From Lachnospiraceae bacterium (GTDB lineage: Bacteria > Bacillota_A > Clostridia > Lachnospirales > Lachnospiraceae), in the NCBI GenBank assembly GCA_017620975.1, contig JAGAUD010000012.1:1-64000 (forward strand): DNA of 64,000 nt, in the 5' to 3' direction. Under the pieces are notes generated by a model. The model was not told the origin of the DNA. It was given only the letters and a program-made list of their open reading frames with translations, and ran no database searches. Shown one piece after another: positions 1 to 8,147 of this stretch. A program made the position numbers and the translations under genes. Every line of letters starts with the position of its first letter. The stretch's first letter is position 1.

Positions 1-121
1 GCCATGCACCTCGAAAGCAGAGCTTTCTCGGTCACGGCTGTCGCCGTATAAGTCTAAGCTTGAATATGTCCTTATGTGTGCAAGCACCCAACGGACAATT
101 CAATCTTATCCATGCATGGCT
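1..121. other. Self-complementary stretch, possible structured RNA cut by the window edge
   Basis: The first 121 bases hold nested and side-by-side complementary arms. GCCATGCA (1-8) pairs with TGCATGGC (114-121). Inside lie GAAAGC/GCTTTC (14-28), ACGGC/GCCGT (34-47), and a long arm where TTGAAT-A-TGTCC (60-71) pairs with GGACAATTCAA (92-102) around GTGC/GCAC. No convincing reading frame explains it and I cannot match it to a named RNA. The strand is unknown and the left end may lie outside the window. Confidence 0.3.
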
Positions 122-220
122 CGTAGCTGACGTGCAAAGTGTGTAAAAAGTGTGTAGTAGAACAGTTTTGTAAGAATATAAAGGCTGAAAAAGCCCGTAA
201 ATACAGGAGGTTTTAACAAT

Positions 221-898
221 ATGGAACAGTACAAACAGGAATTTATTGAATTCATGGTAGACTGCCAGGTATTAAAATTTGGTGATTTCACTTTAAAGAG
301 CGGTCGTAAATCGCCTTTCTTCATGAATGCGGGCGGATATGTTACCGGAAGCCAGCTGATGGGTCTCGGAGAATATTATGCAAAGGCGATTCATGATACT
401 TATGGAGATGATTTTGATGTGTTATTCGGACCGGCTTATAAAGGGATTCCCATCAGCGTAGCAACCGCAATTGCATATAGCAAACTGTACGGAAAAGAAG
501 TACGCTATTGCTCAGACCGTAAAGAGGAAAAGGACCATGGTGCTGATAAGGGCGGATTCCTGGGAAGTAAATTAAAAGATGGTGACAGGGTCATCATGAT
601 AGAGGATGTTACCACTTCAGGCAAATCTATGGAAGAAACTGTACCTAAGGTAAAAGGTGCAGCTAATGTGGAAATTGTAGGTTTGATAGTATCCTTAAAC
701 CGAATGGAAAAGGGACTGGGCGGCAAGGTCAGTGCACTGGATGAAATCAAAGAAAAATATGGTTTTGATGCTAATGCTATCGTAACCATGGCAGATGTCA
801 TTGAGCATCTGTACAACAGACCTTATAAGGGACAGGTATATATCGATGATACCCTGAAGGCAGCAATTGATGCATACTATGAGGTGTATGGAGCATAA
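221..898 (+). CDS. pyrE: Orotate phosphoribosyltransferase
   Basis: This cytosolic enzyme of pyrimidine synthesis joins orotate to PRPP to give orotidine 5'-phosphate. The protein has 225 residues. It carries the PRPP-binding signature VIMIEDVTTSGKSMEE in its second half and the family's GRKSPFFMNAG segment near the N-terminus. The ATG at 221 follows AGGAGG with good spacing, which fixes the start. Lachnospiraceae pyrE proteins are of this slightly long type. It stands apart from other pyr genes here, although carAB lies about 19 kb downstream. The 220 bases upstream contain paired arms that could be an untranslated leader or a separate RNA. A tight gap of 24 bases leads to a small membrane protein gene, so the two may be co-transcribed. 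Confidence 0.96.
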   Translation: MEQYKQEFIEFMVDCQVLKFGDFTLKSGRKSPFFMNAGGYVTGSQLMGLGEYYAKAIHDTYGDDFDVLFGPAYKGIPISVATAIAYSKLYGKEVRYCSDRKEEKDHGADKGGFLGSKLKDGDRVIMIEDVTTSGKSMEETVPKVKGAANVEIVGLIVSLNRMEKGLGGKVSALDEIKEKYGFDANAIVTMADVIEHLYNRPYKGQVYIDDTLKAAIDAYYEVYGA

Positions 899-922
899 AT
901 CAAGCAGGAAAGAGGACAGAAA

Positions 923-1075
923 ATGGAAGAAAAAGTATACAAGACCATGAATGGTGCCGGAGCTTTGAATATTGTATTAGGTGTTGTTTCCCTGACGGTT
1001 GGTGTTGTCAGTGGAGTTCTTCTGATAATCAATGGTGCTAAGCTGCTTGCACGTAAGTCCAATATTCTTTTCTAG
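923..1075 (+). CDS. Small membrane protein, 50 residues
   Basis: A 50-codon frame starts at an ATG preceded by AGAGGA at good spacing and lies 24 bases after pyrE. The first ten residues are polar (MEEKVYKTMNGAG). One long hydrophobic stretch of about 28 residues follows, rich in V, L, I and G, and then the basic tail KLLARKSNILF. This is the profile of a single-span or tight-hairpin membrane protein. I recall similar unnamed proteins beside pyrE in Lachnospiraceae but cannot name a function. Codon use resembles its neighbours. It is probably translated from the pyrE transcript. Confidence 0.65.
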   Translation: MEEKVYKTMNGAGALNIVLGVVSLTVGVVSGVLLIINGAKLLARKSNILF

Positions 1076-1155
1076 GATAAATAAAGTTGTATGAAAGGGC
1101 ATCCTCCTGTGTTGATAGCGGTGGATGCCCAAATCTATTGAAAGGAAGCCGGTTG

Positions 1156-1470
1156 ATGGGCAAGAGAAGAAATTTTATATTTACAAATAAAAAGCATTCA
1201 GAGAAAGCGATTATGGGCACTATACTCGGAATGATCAGCCTGATTTCGCTGGGAATCGTGATTTTCCTGTCTTATCAGAAAAACGGCGAGACCCCGGTCG
1301 GTTATGGATTGACAGGACTTTTGGCTACCATTTTTTCCATGATTGGTCTGATTCTGGGTATCCTGACACTTCAGGAAAAAGAAAATTTTCGGCTTTTTCC
1401 CTGGCTTGGTACAATACTCAATGTGTTGGCACTGGCGGTGATAGGATTCCTTTTATATGTAGGAGTCTGA
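1156..1470 (+). CDS. DUF6142-like small membrane protein
   Basis: This is a 104-residue integral membrane protein of unknown function. It has a basic N-terminus (MGKRRNFIFTNKKHSEKAIMG) and three hydrophobic segments near residues 20-38, 48-68 and 80-103, separated by short polar loops. The pattern of a Lys-rich head, a conserved GTILGMISLISL-type first helix and a closing LFPWLGTILN helix resembles the DUF6142 family of Lachnospiraceae as I remember it. An upstream in-frame start at 1087 exists, but AAAGGAAG lies just before 1156, so I prefer the ATG at 1156. No enzymatic residues are apparent. It sits between pyrE and an aminopeptidase-like remnant. Confidence 0.7.
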   Translation: MGKRRNFIFTNKKHSEKAIMGTILGMISLISLGIVIFLSYQKNGETPVGYGLTGLLATIFSMIGLILGILTLQEKENFRLFPWLGTILNVLALAVIGFLLYVGV

Positions 1471-1536
1471 TACGTTTTCAATGATGTAATTTGGAAACAA
1501 TGATTGATTAGAATGGAATTGAGTAACAGGAGCAGC

Positions 1537-2418
1537 ATGGAAACAGAGATTTTACAGGAACGCCTTGAACTGGCTGTGGAACGGATTGGTAAAATAGAAG
1601 AAGAGCAGAGCCTTCCGGAAGCCTTTGAGGTATATTTTCACAGAGTAGCAAGGTTTTTGATGGGGGAAGAGGAAGTTCAGGAACATTATGCACAGTCTTA
1701 TTTGAATCCGGTTTATGCGAAGCAGCAGTTGGGGGAAGAATTGGGTGGATTTCTTTCAGCATTATATTATGAAATGTATAGCCTGACCGGGCTGCGAGGG
1801 CAGGAGGAACTTCAGGAATCTGTCATCAGAATGGAACTTTTTCTGGAAATATACGGTATATTTATGCTGGAATGGCAGGAAAATCAAAGATTGCCGGAGT
1901 TTGAATCCTTGAGACAGAGCTTTTACTGGTTTGCATTTGATTATGCAGATGTGGCAGCAGAAAAGTATGTAAAGGAATTAGTAGCACCTGCTAAAGAGGA
2001 ATATAGAGTAAGCTGTCTAGATGTAAAAAGCGTTTTGTATGGATTCCTTCCGGAGCTGCCTGGAGCACCGGCGGAAAAGGAAGTACTGAATGTTCAGGAA
2101 GTATTAAAAGAGCAAGAGCTCTGGTCGCGGGACGCGGATCACATACAAGATGTGGCGCTTGTGCTGGACAAAGCATATGTGAGCCGTAAACTGGAAGTGT
2201 TCCGGACGGCATTGGAACAGCAGAAAGAATTGAAGCAACAGAAAAGTACCGGGATAGTAGCGCAGAGTAAGAAAGGTATTCCAACCCGGATAAGTATCCA
2301 GAGCAAAAATCCGGATGCCATTAGTATGAACAGAGATCAGAAGAAACTGTGGTCAGAGTATTGCAGACAGGCTGAAAATATATGGAAAGAGCACTGTTTC
2401 CTGACGGAAGAAATATAA
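1537..2418 (+). CDS. Shortened relative of the clostridial leucyl aminopeptidase-like family (helical domain only)
   Basis: The product has 293 residues from the ATG at 1537, which follows AGGAG with a 4-base gap; frames also open at 1504 and 1513 without such a site. The N-terminal 180 residues are helical and acidic, with segments such as YLNPVYAKQQLGEELGG and SFYWFAFDYADVAAEKYV. From memory these align with the N-terminal domain of roughly 600-residue aminopeptidase-like proteins in Lachnospiraceae. A later segment (DHIQDVALVLDKAYVSRKLE) matches a part of those proteins well downstream of that domain, so an internal piece appears missing. The chain stops before the metal-binding catalytic part. 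It is either a decayed copy or a stand-alone regulatory domain. The recalled alignment is the only support for homology. Confidence 0.55.
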   Translation: METEILQERLELAVERIGKIEEEQSLPEAFEVYFHRVARFLMGEEEVQEHYAQSYLNPVYAKQQLGEELGGFLSALYYEMYSLTGLRGQEELQESVIRMELFLEIYGIFMLEWQENQRLPEFESLRQSFYWFAFDYADVAAEKYVKELVAPAKEEYRVSCLDVKSVLYGFLPELPGAPAEKEVLNVQEVLKEQELWSRDADHIQDVALVLDKAYVSRKLEVFRTALEQQKELKQQKSTGIVAQSKKGIPTRISIQSKNPDAISMNRDQKKLWSEYCRQAENIWKEHCFLTEEI

Positions 2419-2444
2419 GTCTTAAAGAAACGTAAAAAAATATG

Positions 2445-2473
2445 TTGCACATCTCGCGCAAGTTTAGTAAACT
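2445..2473 (+). promoter_or_regulatory. Probable sigma-A promoter of the pur cluster
   Basis: TTGCAC (2445-2450), a 17-base spacer and TAAACT (2468-2473) lie about 50 bases before purE. No purine riboswitch or PurBox is evident between promoter and gene. Confidence 0.5.
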
Positions 2474-2523
2474 AAAGGTGTATGATTAAAATCTGAATGA
2501 GATATACAGAAGGGAGTACTAAC

Positions 2524-3042
2524 ATGGCTAAAGTTGGTATTGTAATGGGCAGCGATTCTGATATGCCCGTTATGGCGAAAGCCGCAGATATTTTAGAGGA
2601 ACTGGGAATCTCTTATGAAATGACGATTATCAGTGCCCACAGAGAACCGGATGTATTTTTTGAATATGCAAAGGGTGCGGAAGAGAAGGGCTTTAAAGTA
2701 ATTATCGCAGGTGCAGGAATGGCAGCGCATCTGCCGGGAATGTGTGCAGCAATCTTCCCTATGCCGGTTATCGGTATTCCTATGCACACGACTTCACTGG
2801 GAGGAAGAGATTCTCTGTACTCTATCGTACAGATGCCCTCCGGTATTCCGGTAGCTACCGTAGCCATCAATGGCGGAGCAAATGCCGGACTTTTGGCAGC
2901 TAAGATCCTGGCTACATCAGATGCAGAGCTGCTTGAAAAACTGAAAAAGTACAGCCGGGAACTCAAGGAGCAGGTGCAGAAGAAGGATGCAAAGCTTCAG
3001 GAAATCGGTTATAAAGCTTATGCGGAAAGCATGAAGAAATAA
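2524..3042 (+). CDS. purE: N5-carboxyaminoimidazole ribonucleotide mutase
   Basis: PurE (172 residues) moves the carboxyl group of N5-CAIR to C4 of the imidazole ring in de novo purine synthesis. The N-terminus VGIVMGSDSDMPVM and the SAHREPD loop are the family's substrate-binding signatures, and GAGMAAHLPGM with IPMHTTSLGGRDSLYSIVQM completes the active site. The ATG at 2524 follows GAAGGGAG and is preferred over the in-frame start at 2497. The length is typical of class I bacterial PurE octamers. The partner PurK that makes N5-CAIR is not in the window. It is the first gene of a purE-purM-purN-purD run on one strand, 31 bases before purM, so it probably starts that operon. Confidence 0.95.
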   Translation: MAKVGIVMGSDSDMPVMAKAADILEELGISYEMTIISAHREPDVFFEYAKGAEEKGFKVIIAGAGMAAHLPGMCAAIFPMPVIGIPMHTTSLGGRDSLYSIVQMPSGIPVATVAINGGANAGLLAAKILATSDAELLEKLKKYSRELKEQVQKKDAKLQEIGYKAYAESMKK

Positions 3043-3073
3043 AATCAGAATACTTTAAGAGGAGAATGTGAAA

Positions 3074-4099
3074 ATGGATTACAAGAACGCTGGAGTTGAT
3101 ATTGAAGCAGGATATAAGTCAGTAGAGTTAATGAAGAAACACGTAAAAGAGACCATGCGCCCTGAAGTAATGGGCGGTTTAGGCGGATTTTCCGGAGCTT
3201 TTTCCATGAATGCATTTAAGGATATGGAGAATCCAATCCTGTTATCTGGAACCGATGGAGTAGGAACCAAGATCAAGCTGGCTTTTCTGCTTGATAAGCA
3301 TGATACCATCGGTATCGACTGTGTCGCAATGTGTGTGAACGATGTTGCATGTGCAGGCGGTGAACCGTTATTTTTCCTGGATTATATAGCATGTGGTAAG
3401 AACTACCCTGAGAAGATCGCTACTATTGTAAAAGGTGTAGCAGAAGGCTGTAAGCAGTCAGGAGCTGCTTTGATTGGCGGTGAGACTGCAGAGCATCCCG
3501 GTCTGATGCCTGAAGACGAGTACGATCTGGCTGGATTTGCAGTAGGCGTGGTTGATGAAAAAGATTTGATTACCGGAGAAAATATCAAGCCTGGTGATAC
3601 ACTGATCGGTATTGCATCCTCAGGTGTTCATTCAAATGGTTTTTCACTGGTTCGTAAAGTGTTCGAGATGACTGCAGAGAGCCTGAATACTTATTATGAT
3701 GAACTGGGTAAGACATTAGGAGAAGCATTGTTAGCACCTACCAGAATCTACGTAAAAGCATTGAAGTCCATTAAGAATGCGGGCGTTACCGTTAAGGGCT
3801 GCAGCCACATCACCGGCGGCGGTTTTGATGAAAATATTCCCAGAATGCTTCCGGACGGCATCCGTGCAGTGGTAAAGAAGGACAGCTATGAGGTTCCTGC
3901 CATTTTTAAGTTGTTGCAGAAGACCGGTAACATTACGGAACAGATGATGTACAATACTTATAATATGGGTCTTGGTATGGTACTGGCAGTGGATCCTGCT
4001 GATGTGGATAAGACCATGGAAGCTATCAAGGCTGCAGGGGATACCGCATATGTGGTAGGTCATTGTGAAGCCGGAGAGAAGGGTGTTACCTTATGCTGA
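3074..4099 (+). CDS. purM: Phosphoribosylformylglycinamidine cyclo-ligase (AIR synthetase)
   Basis: PurM closes the imidazole ring, converting FGAM and ATP to aminoimidazole ribonucleotide. The 341-residue chain shows the family landmarks: GGFSGAF near residue 35, [36 protein letters not shown], and the glycine-rich [15 protein letters not shown] in the C-terminal half. An ATG at 3074 sits 9 bases after GGAG; a GTG at 3068 is also possible but crowds the ribosome site. Its last bases overlap purN in an ATGCTGA arrangement, so the two are probably translationally coupled. PurM belongs to the same ATP-binding superfamily as PurL, encoded about 10 kb downstream. Confidence 0.96.
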   Translation: MDYKNAGVDIEAGYKSVELMKKHVKETMRPEVMGGLGGFSGAFSMNAFKDMENPILLSGTDGVGTKIKLAFLLDKHDTIGIDCVAMCVNDVACAGGEPLFFLDYIACGKNYPEKIATIVKGVAEGCKQSGAALIGGETAEHPGLMPEDEYDLAGFAVGVVDEKDLITGENIKPGDTLIGIASSGVHSNGFSLVRKVFEMTAESLNTYYDELGKTLGEALLAPTRIYVKALKSIKNAGVTVKGCSHITGGGFDENIPRMLPDGIRAVVKKDSYEVPAIFKLLQKTGNITEQMMYNTYNMGLGMVLAVDPADVDKTMEAIKAAGDTAYVVGHCEAGEKGVTLC

Positions 4100-4716
4100 G
4101 AGTAATGGTTCTGGTATCCGGTGGAGGTACTAATTTACAGGCGATCATAGATGCTGTGGAAGCAGGAAGCATTACCAATGTAAAGCTGGTTGGAGTGCTG
4201 AGCAACAATAAGACAGTAAAGAGTCTTGAGAGAGCCAGAACTGCAGGAATTCCTGCGTTAAGCCTGTCGCCGAAAGATTTCCCGGACAGAGCTGCTTTTA
4301 ATGCTGCATTCCTGGCAAAGGTAGATGAATTTGAACCGGATTTGATTGTACTGGCAGGATTTCTGGTGGCAATTCCGGAGGCTATGGTACATAAATACAG
4401 TAACCGTATCATCAATATCCATCCTTCTCTGATCCCTTCTTTCTGCGGTGTGGGATACTATGGATTAAAGGTGCATGAGAAAGCGCTGGAACGCGGTGTT
4501 AAGGTGACTGGTGCTACAGTGCATTTTGTTAACGAAGGTATGGATGAAGGTCCGATTATCGCACAGAAAGCAGTAGCTGTAGAAGAGGGCGATACAGCTG
4601 AGGTACTTCAGCGCAGAGTCATGGAGCAGGCGGAATGGATTCTGCTCCCCAAGGCCATTGATGATATTGCCAACGACCGCATTCAGGTGGTGGATGGCAA
4701 AGTGGTGAAGAAGTAA
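4093..4716 (+). CDS. purN: Phosphoribosylglycinamide formyltransferase
   Basis: PurN transfers a formyl group from 10-formyltetrahydrofolate to GAR. The 207-residue protein begins [20 protein letters not shown], the phosphate-binding start of the family. It contains the catalytic region [19 protein letters not shown], with the His-Pro-Ser-Leu motif, and later [19 protein letters not shown], which supplies the catalytic Asp. The ATG lies inside the end of purM with a 7-base overlap, which argues for coupled translation. purD follows after 17 bases. The folate-free alternative PurT is not seen here. Confidence 0.95.
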   Translation: MLRVMVLVSGGGTNLQAIIDAVEAGSITNVKLVGVLSNNKTVKSLERARTAGIPALSLSPKDFPDRAAFNAAFLAKVDEFEPDLIVLAGFLVAIPEAMVHKYSNRIINIHPSLIPSFCGVGYYGLKVHEKALERGVKVTGATVHFVNEGMDEGPIIAQKAVAVEEGDTAEVLQRRVMEQAEWILLPKAIDDIANDRIQVVDGKVVKK

Positions 4717-4733
4717 GAAAGGCTGGTAAACAG

Positions 4734-6005
4734 ATGAAAGTTTTAATCGTAGGAAGCGGCGGAAGAGAGCACGCAATTGCCACGAGTGTGGCAAAGAGTC
4801 CTAAGGTAGAGAAAATCTACTGCGCTCCCGGTAATGCGGGAATCGGACAGATTGCAGAGTGTGTGCCTATCGGAGCTATGGAATTTGACAAACTGGCTGC
4901 TTTTGCAAAGGAAAAAGAAATTGATTTTACAATTGTAGGAATGGATGATCCTCTGGTAGGCGGTCTGGTAGATGTGTTGGAGGCAGAGGGATTTAAAGTA
5001 TTCGGTCCCAGAAAGAATGCAGCAATTCTGGAAGGAAGTAAGGCTTTTTCCAAAGACTTGATGAAGAAATATCATATTCCCACTGCAGCGTATGAGAACT
5101 TTGATGATGCACAGGAAGCACTTGCGTATCTGGAGACAGCTAAATTCCCTATCGTGCTGAAAGCTGATGGGTTGGCATTGGGAAAAGGTGTATTGATCTG
5201 TAATACCCTGGAAGAAGCTAAAGAAGGCGTTGCTTCCATTATGCTGGACAAAAAGTTCGGCAGTGCCGGTAACCGTATGGTAATCGAAGAATTTATGACA
5301 GGACGTGAAGTGAGCGTATTGTCCTTTGTGGATGGCATGACAATACGTATTATGACTTCAGCCCAGGATCATAAGCGGGCACAGGATGGTGATCAGGGAC
5401 TGAACACCGGCGGTATGGGAACCTTTTCTCCCAGTCCTTTCTATACAGAAGAAGTAGATGCATTCTGCCGAAAGTATATTTATCAGGCTACGGTGGATGC
5501 CATGGCAGCAGAAGGAAGGCCTTTTAAAGGTGTGATATTCTTCGGCTTGATGCTGACCCCGGACGGGCCCAGAGTATTGGAGTACAATGCCAGATTCGGA
5601 GATCCTGAGGCACAGGTGGTTCTGCCAAGGATGAAAAATGATATTATAGAAGTAATGGAAGCCTGTGTAGAGGGAACTTTGGATCAGATTGATCTGGAAT
5701 TTGAGGATAATGCAGCTGTTTGTGTTGTACTTGCCAGCGATGGATATCCGGTTTCTTATGAAAAGGGCTTTGTAATCAAGGGATTGGAAAAGTTTGACGA
5801 GGCGGAAGGATATTATTGTTTTCACGCCGGAACAAAGCAGACGGAAGAAGGTATTGTGACTAACGGAGGAAGAGTACTTGGTGTAACTGCCAAAGGAAAA
5901 GATCTGAAGGAAGCAAGAGCAAACGCTTATGCAGCTACTGAGTGGGTAACATTTGACAACAAATATATGCGTCATGATATTGGAAAGGCAATTGATGAAG
6001 CATAG
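4734..6005 (+). CDS. purD: Phosphoribosylamine-glycine ligase (GAR synthetase)
   Basis: PurD joins phosphoribosylamine and glycine with ATP, the second step of purine synthesis. The 423-residue ATP-grasp enzyme starts with the dinucleotide-fold-like MKVLIVGSGGREHAIA. It carries FPIVLKADGLALGKGV, the ATP-grasp lysine region, and QDHKRAQDGDQGLNTGGMG, the diagnostic PurD stretch. EYNARFGDPEAQVVLPRM supplies metal-binding acidic residues. Length is normal. It is the last gene of the purE-M-N-D run. I saw no clear terminator between purD and the next gene, so some read-through into the SH3b protein gene is possible. Confidence 0.96.
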   Translation: MKVLIVGSGGREHAIATSVAKSPKVEKIYCAPGNAGIGQIAECVPIGAMEFDKLAAFAKEKEIDFTIVGMDDPLVGGLVDVLEAEGFKVFGPRKNAAILEGSKAFSKDLMKKYHIPTAAYENFDDAQEALAYLETAKFPIVLKADGLALGKGVLICNTLEEAKEGVASIMLDKKFGSAGNRMVIEEFMTGREVSVLSFVDGMTIRIMTSAQDHKRAQDGDQGLNTGGMGTFSPSPFYTEEVDAFCRKYIYQATVDAMAAEGRPFKGVIFFGLMLTPDGPRVLEYNARFGDPEAQVVLPRMKNDIIEVMEACVEGTLDQIDLEFEDNAAVCVVLASDGYPVSYEKGFVIKGLEKFDEAEGYYCFHAGTKQTEEGIVTNGGRVLGVTAKGKDLKEARANAYAATEWVTFDNKYMRHDIGKAIDEA

Positions 6006-6093
6006 AACGGGACATGAGCCTGAATCACGGTTATTTTTGGAGATATCAGGGATGTAAGTGGGGAACTGTAGGACGACCAGATTGGAGGAACAT

Positions 6094-7641
6094 ATGAGGA
6101 AGACAGTTAAGGTTAGCAGAGAGGCGAACATATTTTATGGTGCGGTTGCGGTGGTCCTGGCACTGATGTTGGTATTATTCTGGAATAGTTTTACCATGGT
6201 TGCCAGAGCAGACAGCAAGGGAACGGTAACAGCGACCTCGGCAAGAATCCGGCAAGAAGCAAGTACAAGCAGTACCGCAGTCGGGAGTGTACAGAACGGT
6301 GCGACAGTGACAATTATCAACGAAGTACAGGGAACTGACAGCAAGATCTGGTATCAGGTGGAAACATCGGATGGAACTAAGGGATATATCCGATCTGATC
6401 TGGTGAGTAAGACAGATGGCGGCAGTACGCCAAATGCAAATCTTACGGTAAATCCATCCGTTGAAGTGACACAGGTGCAGCCAATTGAGGCAAAGGTAAC
6501 AGGCGGGTCAGTTATCCGTGTAAGGACAGATGCCTCTGCCAGTGATTCCAGTGGTATTATTACTACCGTATCCAATGGAACCGCTGTTACTGTAAGTGGT
6601 CAGGCGACCGGAGCAGATAATATGACCTGGTATCTTGTTTCCTTTTATTCCAATAATACGGTAGTAACGGGCTTTATCAGAAATGACTTCTTAACCCTTT
6701 CCGGAGAAATCACACCTGTTGATACCAATACTCCCGCAGAGGGAGATAGCGATACCCAGACACCGGAAAGTCAGGAACCTGTAGAAGAGAAGAAACCTTA
6801 TTATACACAGCAGGATCAGGAAGGTACATGGCAGCTGATTGATTATGCCAATGGAGAAGCTTATGATATAGAAAAGCTTTTGGCAGCAAATAAGTCCAGT
6901 GGAGAAACCATTCTGGCCAATCAGAAGACAATCAGAAATCAGAAGGTTATCATTATTATTCTGGTAATTCTGGTAATTGCAGCTGTGCTTGCGGTTTCTA
7001 TGCTGTACTACAAGATTAGGGATATCAAAGACGAGGCATATTTTTCTGCGGTAGAAAAGCAGACTCTGAAAGAGAGGGAGGCTGTAAAGAGAAGCAGAGA
7101 AACGGGAGCTCCCACACGTAAAGTGATGCAGACCGTAGGCGCAGAAGGTACCCGCCCTGTAGGACAGAGGGTTGGGGGCCAAAGAACGGCAGGACAGAAT
7201 CCGACGGGACAGAAGGCTGTACAGGGCAAGCCGTCTTCAGCAGGTCAGACTCGTCCGGTGAGAACAGACGCCCAGACTGGCAGGACCAGGACTATCCAGC
7301 CGGATAGCCAGACACGTGCCGTGCAGTCACGTCCTGCAACTCAGACAGGTGCAGCGCAGACACGATCATCACAACCGGGTGCAGGTCAGGCAAAGACAGC
7401 ATCACAGGCCGGTGGTTCTACACAGTCAGCTGCCGGGAAAAGTGGAGCAAACCAGTCCGGAGCAGCTGCACAGCCAGGTGTTTCCGGGCAAGCACGTCCG
7501 GCAGGTCAGTCTGCAGCCGGCCAGGCGAAACAGGCAGATAGTAGGACTAAGGCAGAGCCGGATTGGAAATCAAAGAATTTCATGAGTGATGATGACGAAT
7601 TTGAATTTGAATTCCTGAATTGGGATGGCGAAGAGAAATAG
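6094..7641 (+). CDS. Membrane-anchored protein with two SH3b domains and a Gln/Thr-rich tail
   Basis: The 515-residue protein begins at an ATG after TTGGAGGAAC. Residues 1-45 form a signal anchor (basic start, then FYGAVAVVLALMLVLFWNSF). Two bacterial SH3 domains follow near residues 50-115 and 140-210, each with the ARIR or VIRVR opening and a GYIRSDLV or GFIRNDFL closing strand; such domains usually bind cell-wall peptides. A second strong membrane span (VIIIILVILVIAAVLAVSML) lies near residue 295. The cytoplasmic half is low complexity, with many TGQ, AGQ, TRP and QTR units. It ends in an acidic, aromatic segment (DDDEFEFEFLNWDGEE) that I associate with this protein type in Lachnospiraceae. 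No catalytic domain is visible; a cell-envelope sensing or scaffold role is inference. A hairpin terminator follows. Confidence 0.75.
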   Translation: MRKTVKVSREANIFYGAVAVVLALMLVLFWNSFTMVARADSKGTVTATSARIRQEASTSSTAVGSVQNGATVTIINEVQGTDSKIWYQVETSDGTKGYIRSDLVSKTDGGSTPNANLTVNPSVEVTQVQPIEAKVTGGSVIRVRTDASASDSSGIITTVSNGTAVTVSGQATGADNMTWYLVSFYSNNTVVTGFIRNDFLTLSGEITPVDTNTPAEGDSDTQTPESQEPVEEKKPYYTQQDQEGTWQLIDYANGEAYDIEKLLAANKSSGETILANQKTIRNQKVIIIILVILVIAAVLAVSMLYYKIRDIKDEAYFSAVEKQTLKEREAVKRSRETGAPTRKVMQTVGAEGTRPVGQRVGGQRTAGQNPTGQKAVQGKPSSAGQTRPVRTDAQTGRTRTIQPDSQTRAVQSRPATQTGAAQTRSSQPGAGQAKTASQAGGSTQSAAGKSGANQSGAAAQPGVSGQARPAGQSAAGQAKQADSRTKAEPDWKSKNFMSDDDEFEFEFLNWDGEEK

Positions 7642-7651
7642 CTACATGAGG

Positions 7652-7695
7652 GAGGTTACTGCGGTGACGGCATGAGTACCGGGTAACCTCTTTTT
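7652..7695 (+). terminator. Intrinsic terminator after the SH3b protein gene
   Basis: GAGGTTAC (7652-7659) pairs with GTAACCTC (7683-7690), with an inner CGGT/ACCG helix, followed by TTTTT. It insulates the gntR-clpC unit from upstream transcription. Confidence 0.8.
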
Positions 7696-7708
7696 GTATG
7701 ATATAGGG

Positions 7709-7737
7709 TTGACAAGAAATATAAACTGTTATAAGAT
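7709..7737 (+). promoter_or_regulatory. Sigma-A promoter of gntR-clpC
   Basis: TTGACA (7709-7714), 17 bases, then TAAGAT (7732-7737). The -10 region lies inside a palindrome (7726-7748), so repressor binding there would block RNA polymerase. Confidence 0.7.
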
Positions 7738-7748
7738 AGCTATAACAG
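7726..7748. promoter_or_regulatory. Palindromic operator in front of gntR-clpC
   Basis: CTGTTATA (7726-7733) and TATAACAG (7741-7748) are exact inverted repeats around 7 bases and cover the -10 hexamer. The position immediately before a GntR-family gene suggests autorepression by that protein. This is inferred from position only. Confidence 0.65.
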
Positions 7749-7769
7749 ACATACTAAGGAGGCGCAGGT

Positions 7770-8147
7770 GTGATTATAGAGATAGATTTTAACAGTGATG
7801 AAGCTCTGTATCTGCAGCTTCGGAATCAGATTATCTTAGGAATAGCGACTTCACAGTTTCAAGAAGGTGATTCCCTGCCCAGTGTACGCCAGCTTGCAGA
7901 TACTATTGGAATCAATATGCATACGGTCAATAAAGCCTACACTGTGCTGAAGCAGGAAGGATTTGTCAAGGTAGACAGAAGAAAGGGTGCAGTCATTGCC
8001 ATAGATATAGACCGTATTCGGACCATGGAAGAATTGAGGAAGGATTTACAGGTTATACTGGCGAAGAGCAGCTGTAAAAATATTACCAGAGATGAGATTC
8101 ATGCTTTGATTGACGAAATATATGAGGATTACGGAGGGCTGAGATAA
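7770..8147 (+). CDS. GntR-family (YtrA-type) transcriptional repressor
   Basis: The 125-residue protein has the winged-helix GntR head: LYLQLRNQIILGIATSQFQEG, then DSLPSVRQLADTIGINMHTVNKAY as recognition region, and the wing VDRRKGAVIAI. The C-terminal part is only about 45 residues of helix, typical of the YtrA subfamily, which lacks a large ligand-binding domain. The start is a GTG at 7770 after AAGGAGGCG. Its stop codon shares a base with the clpC start (TAATG), so the two are translationally coupled. YtrA-type genes usually precede ABC transporters; finding one fused in operon to clpC is unusual, and suggests it takes the place CtsR holds elsewhere. The effector is unknown. Confidence 0.9.
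   Translation: MIIEIDFNSDEALYLQLRNQIILGIATSQFQEGDSLPSVRQLADTIGINMHTVNKAYTVLKQEGFVKVDRRKGAVIAIDIDRIRTMEELRKDLQVILAKSSCKNITRDEIHALIDEIYEDYGGLR

Noticed and set aside
7181..7560. Tandem DNA repeat array in the SH3b gene
   Set aside because: The repeats are irregular at DNA level and reflect low-complexity coding sequence, not a satellite or CRISPR.
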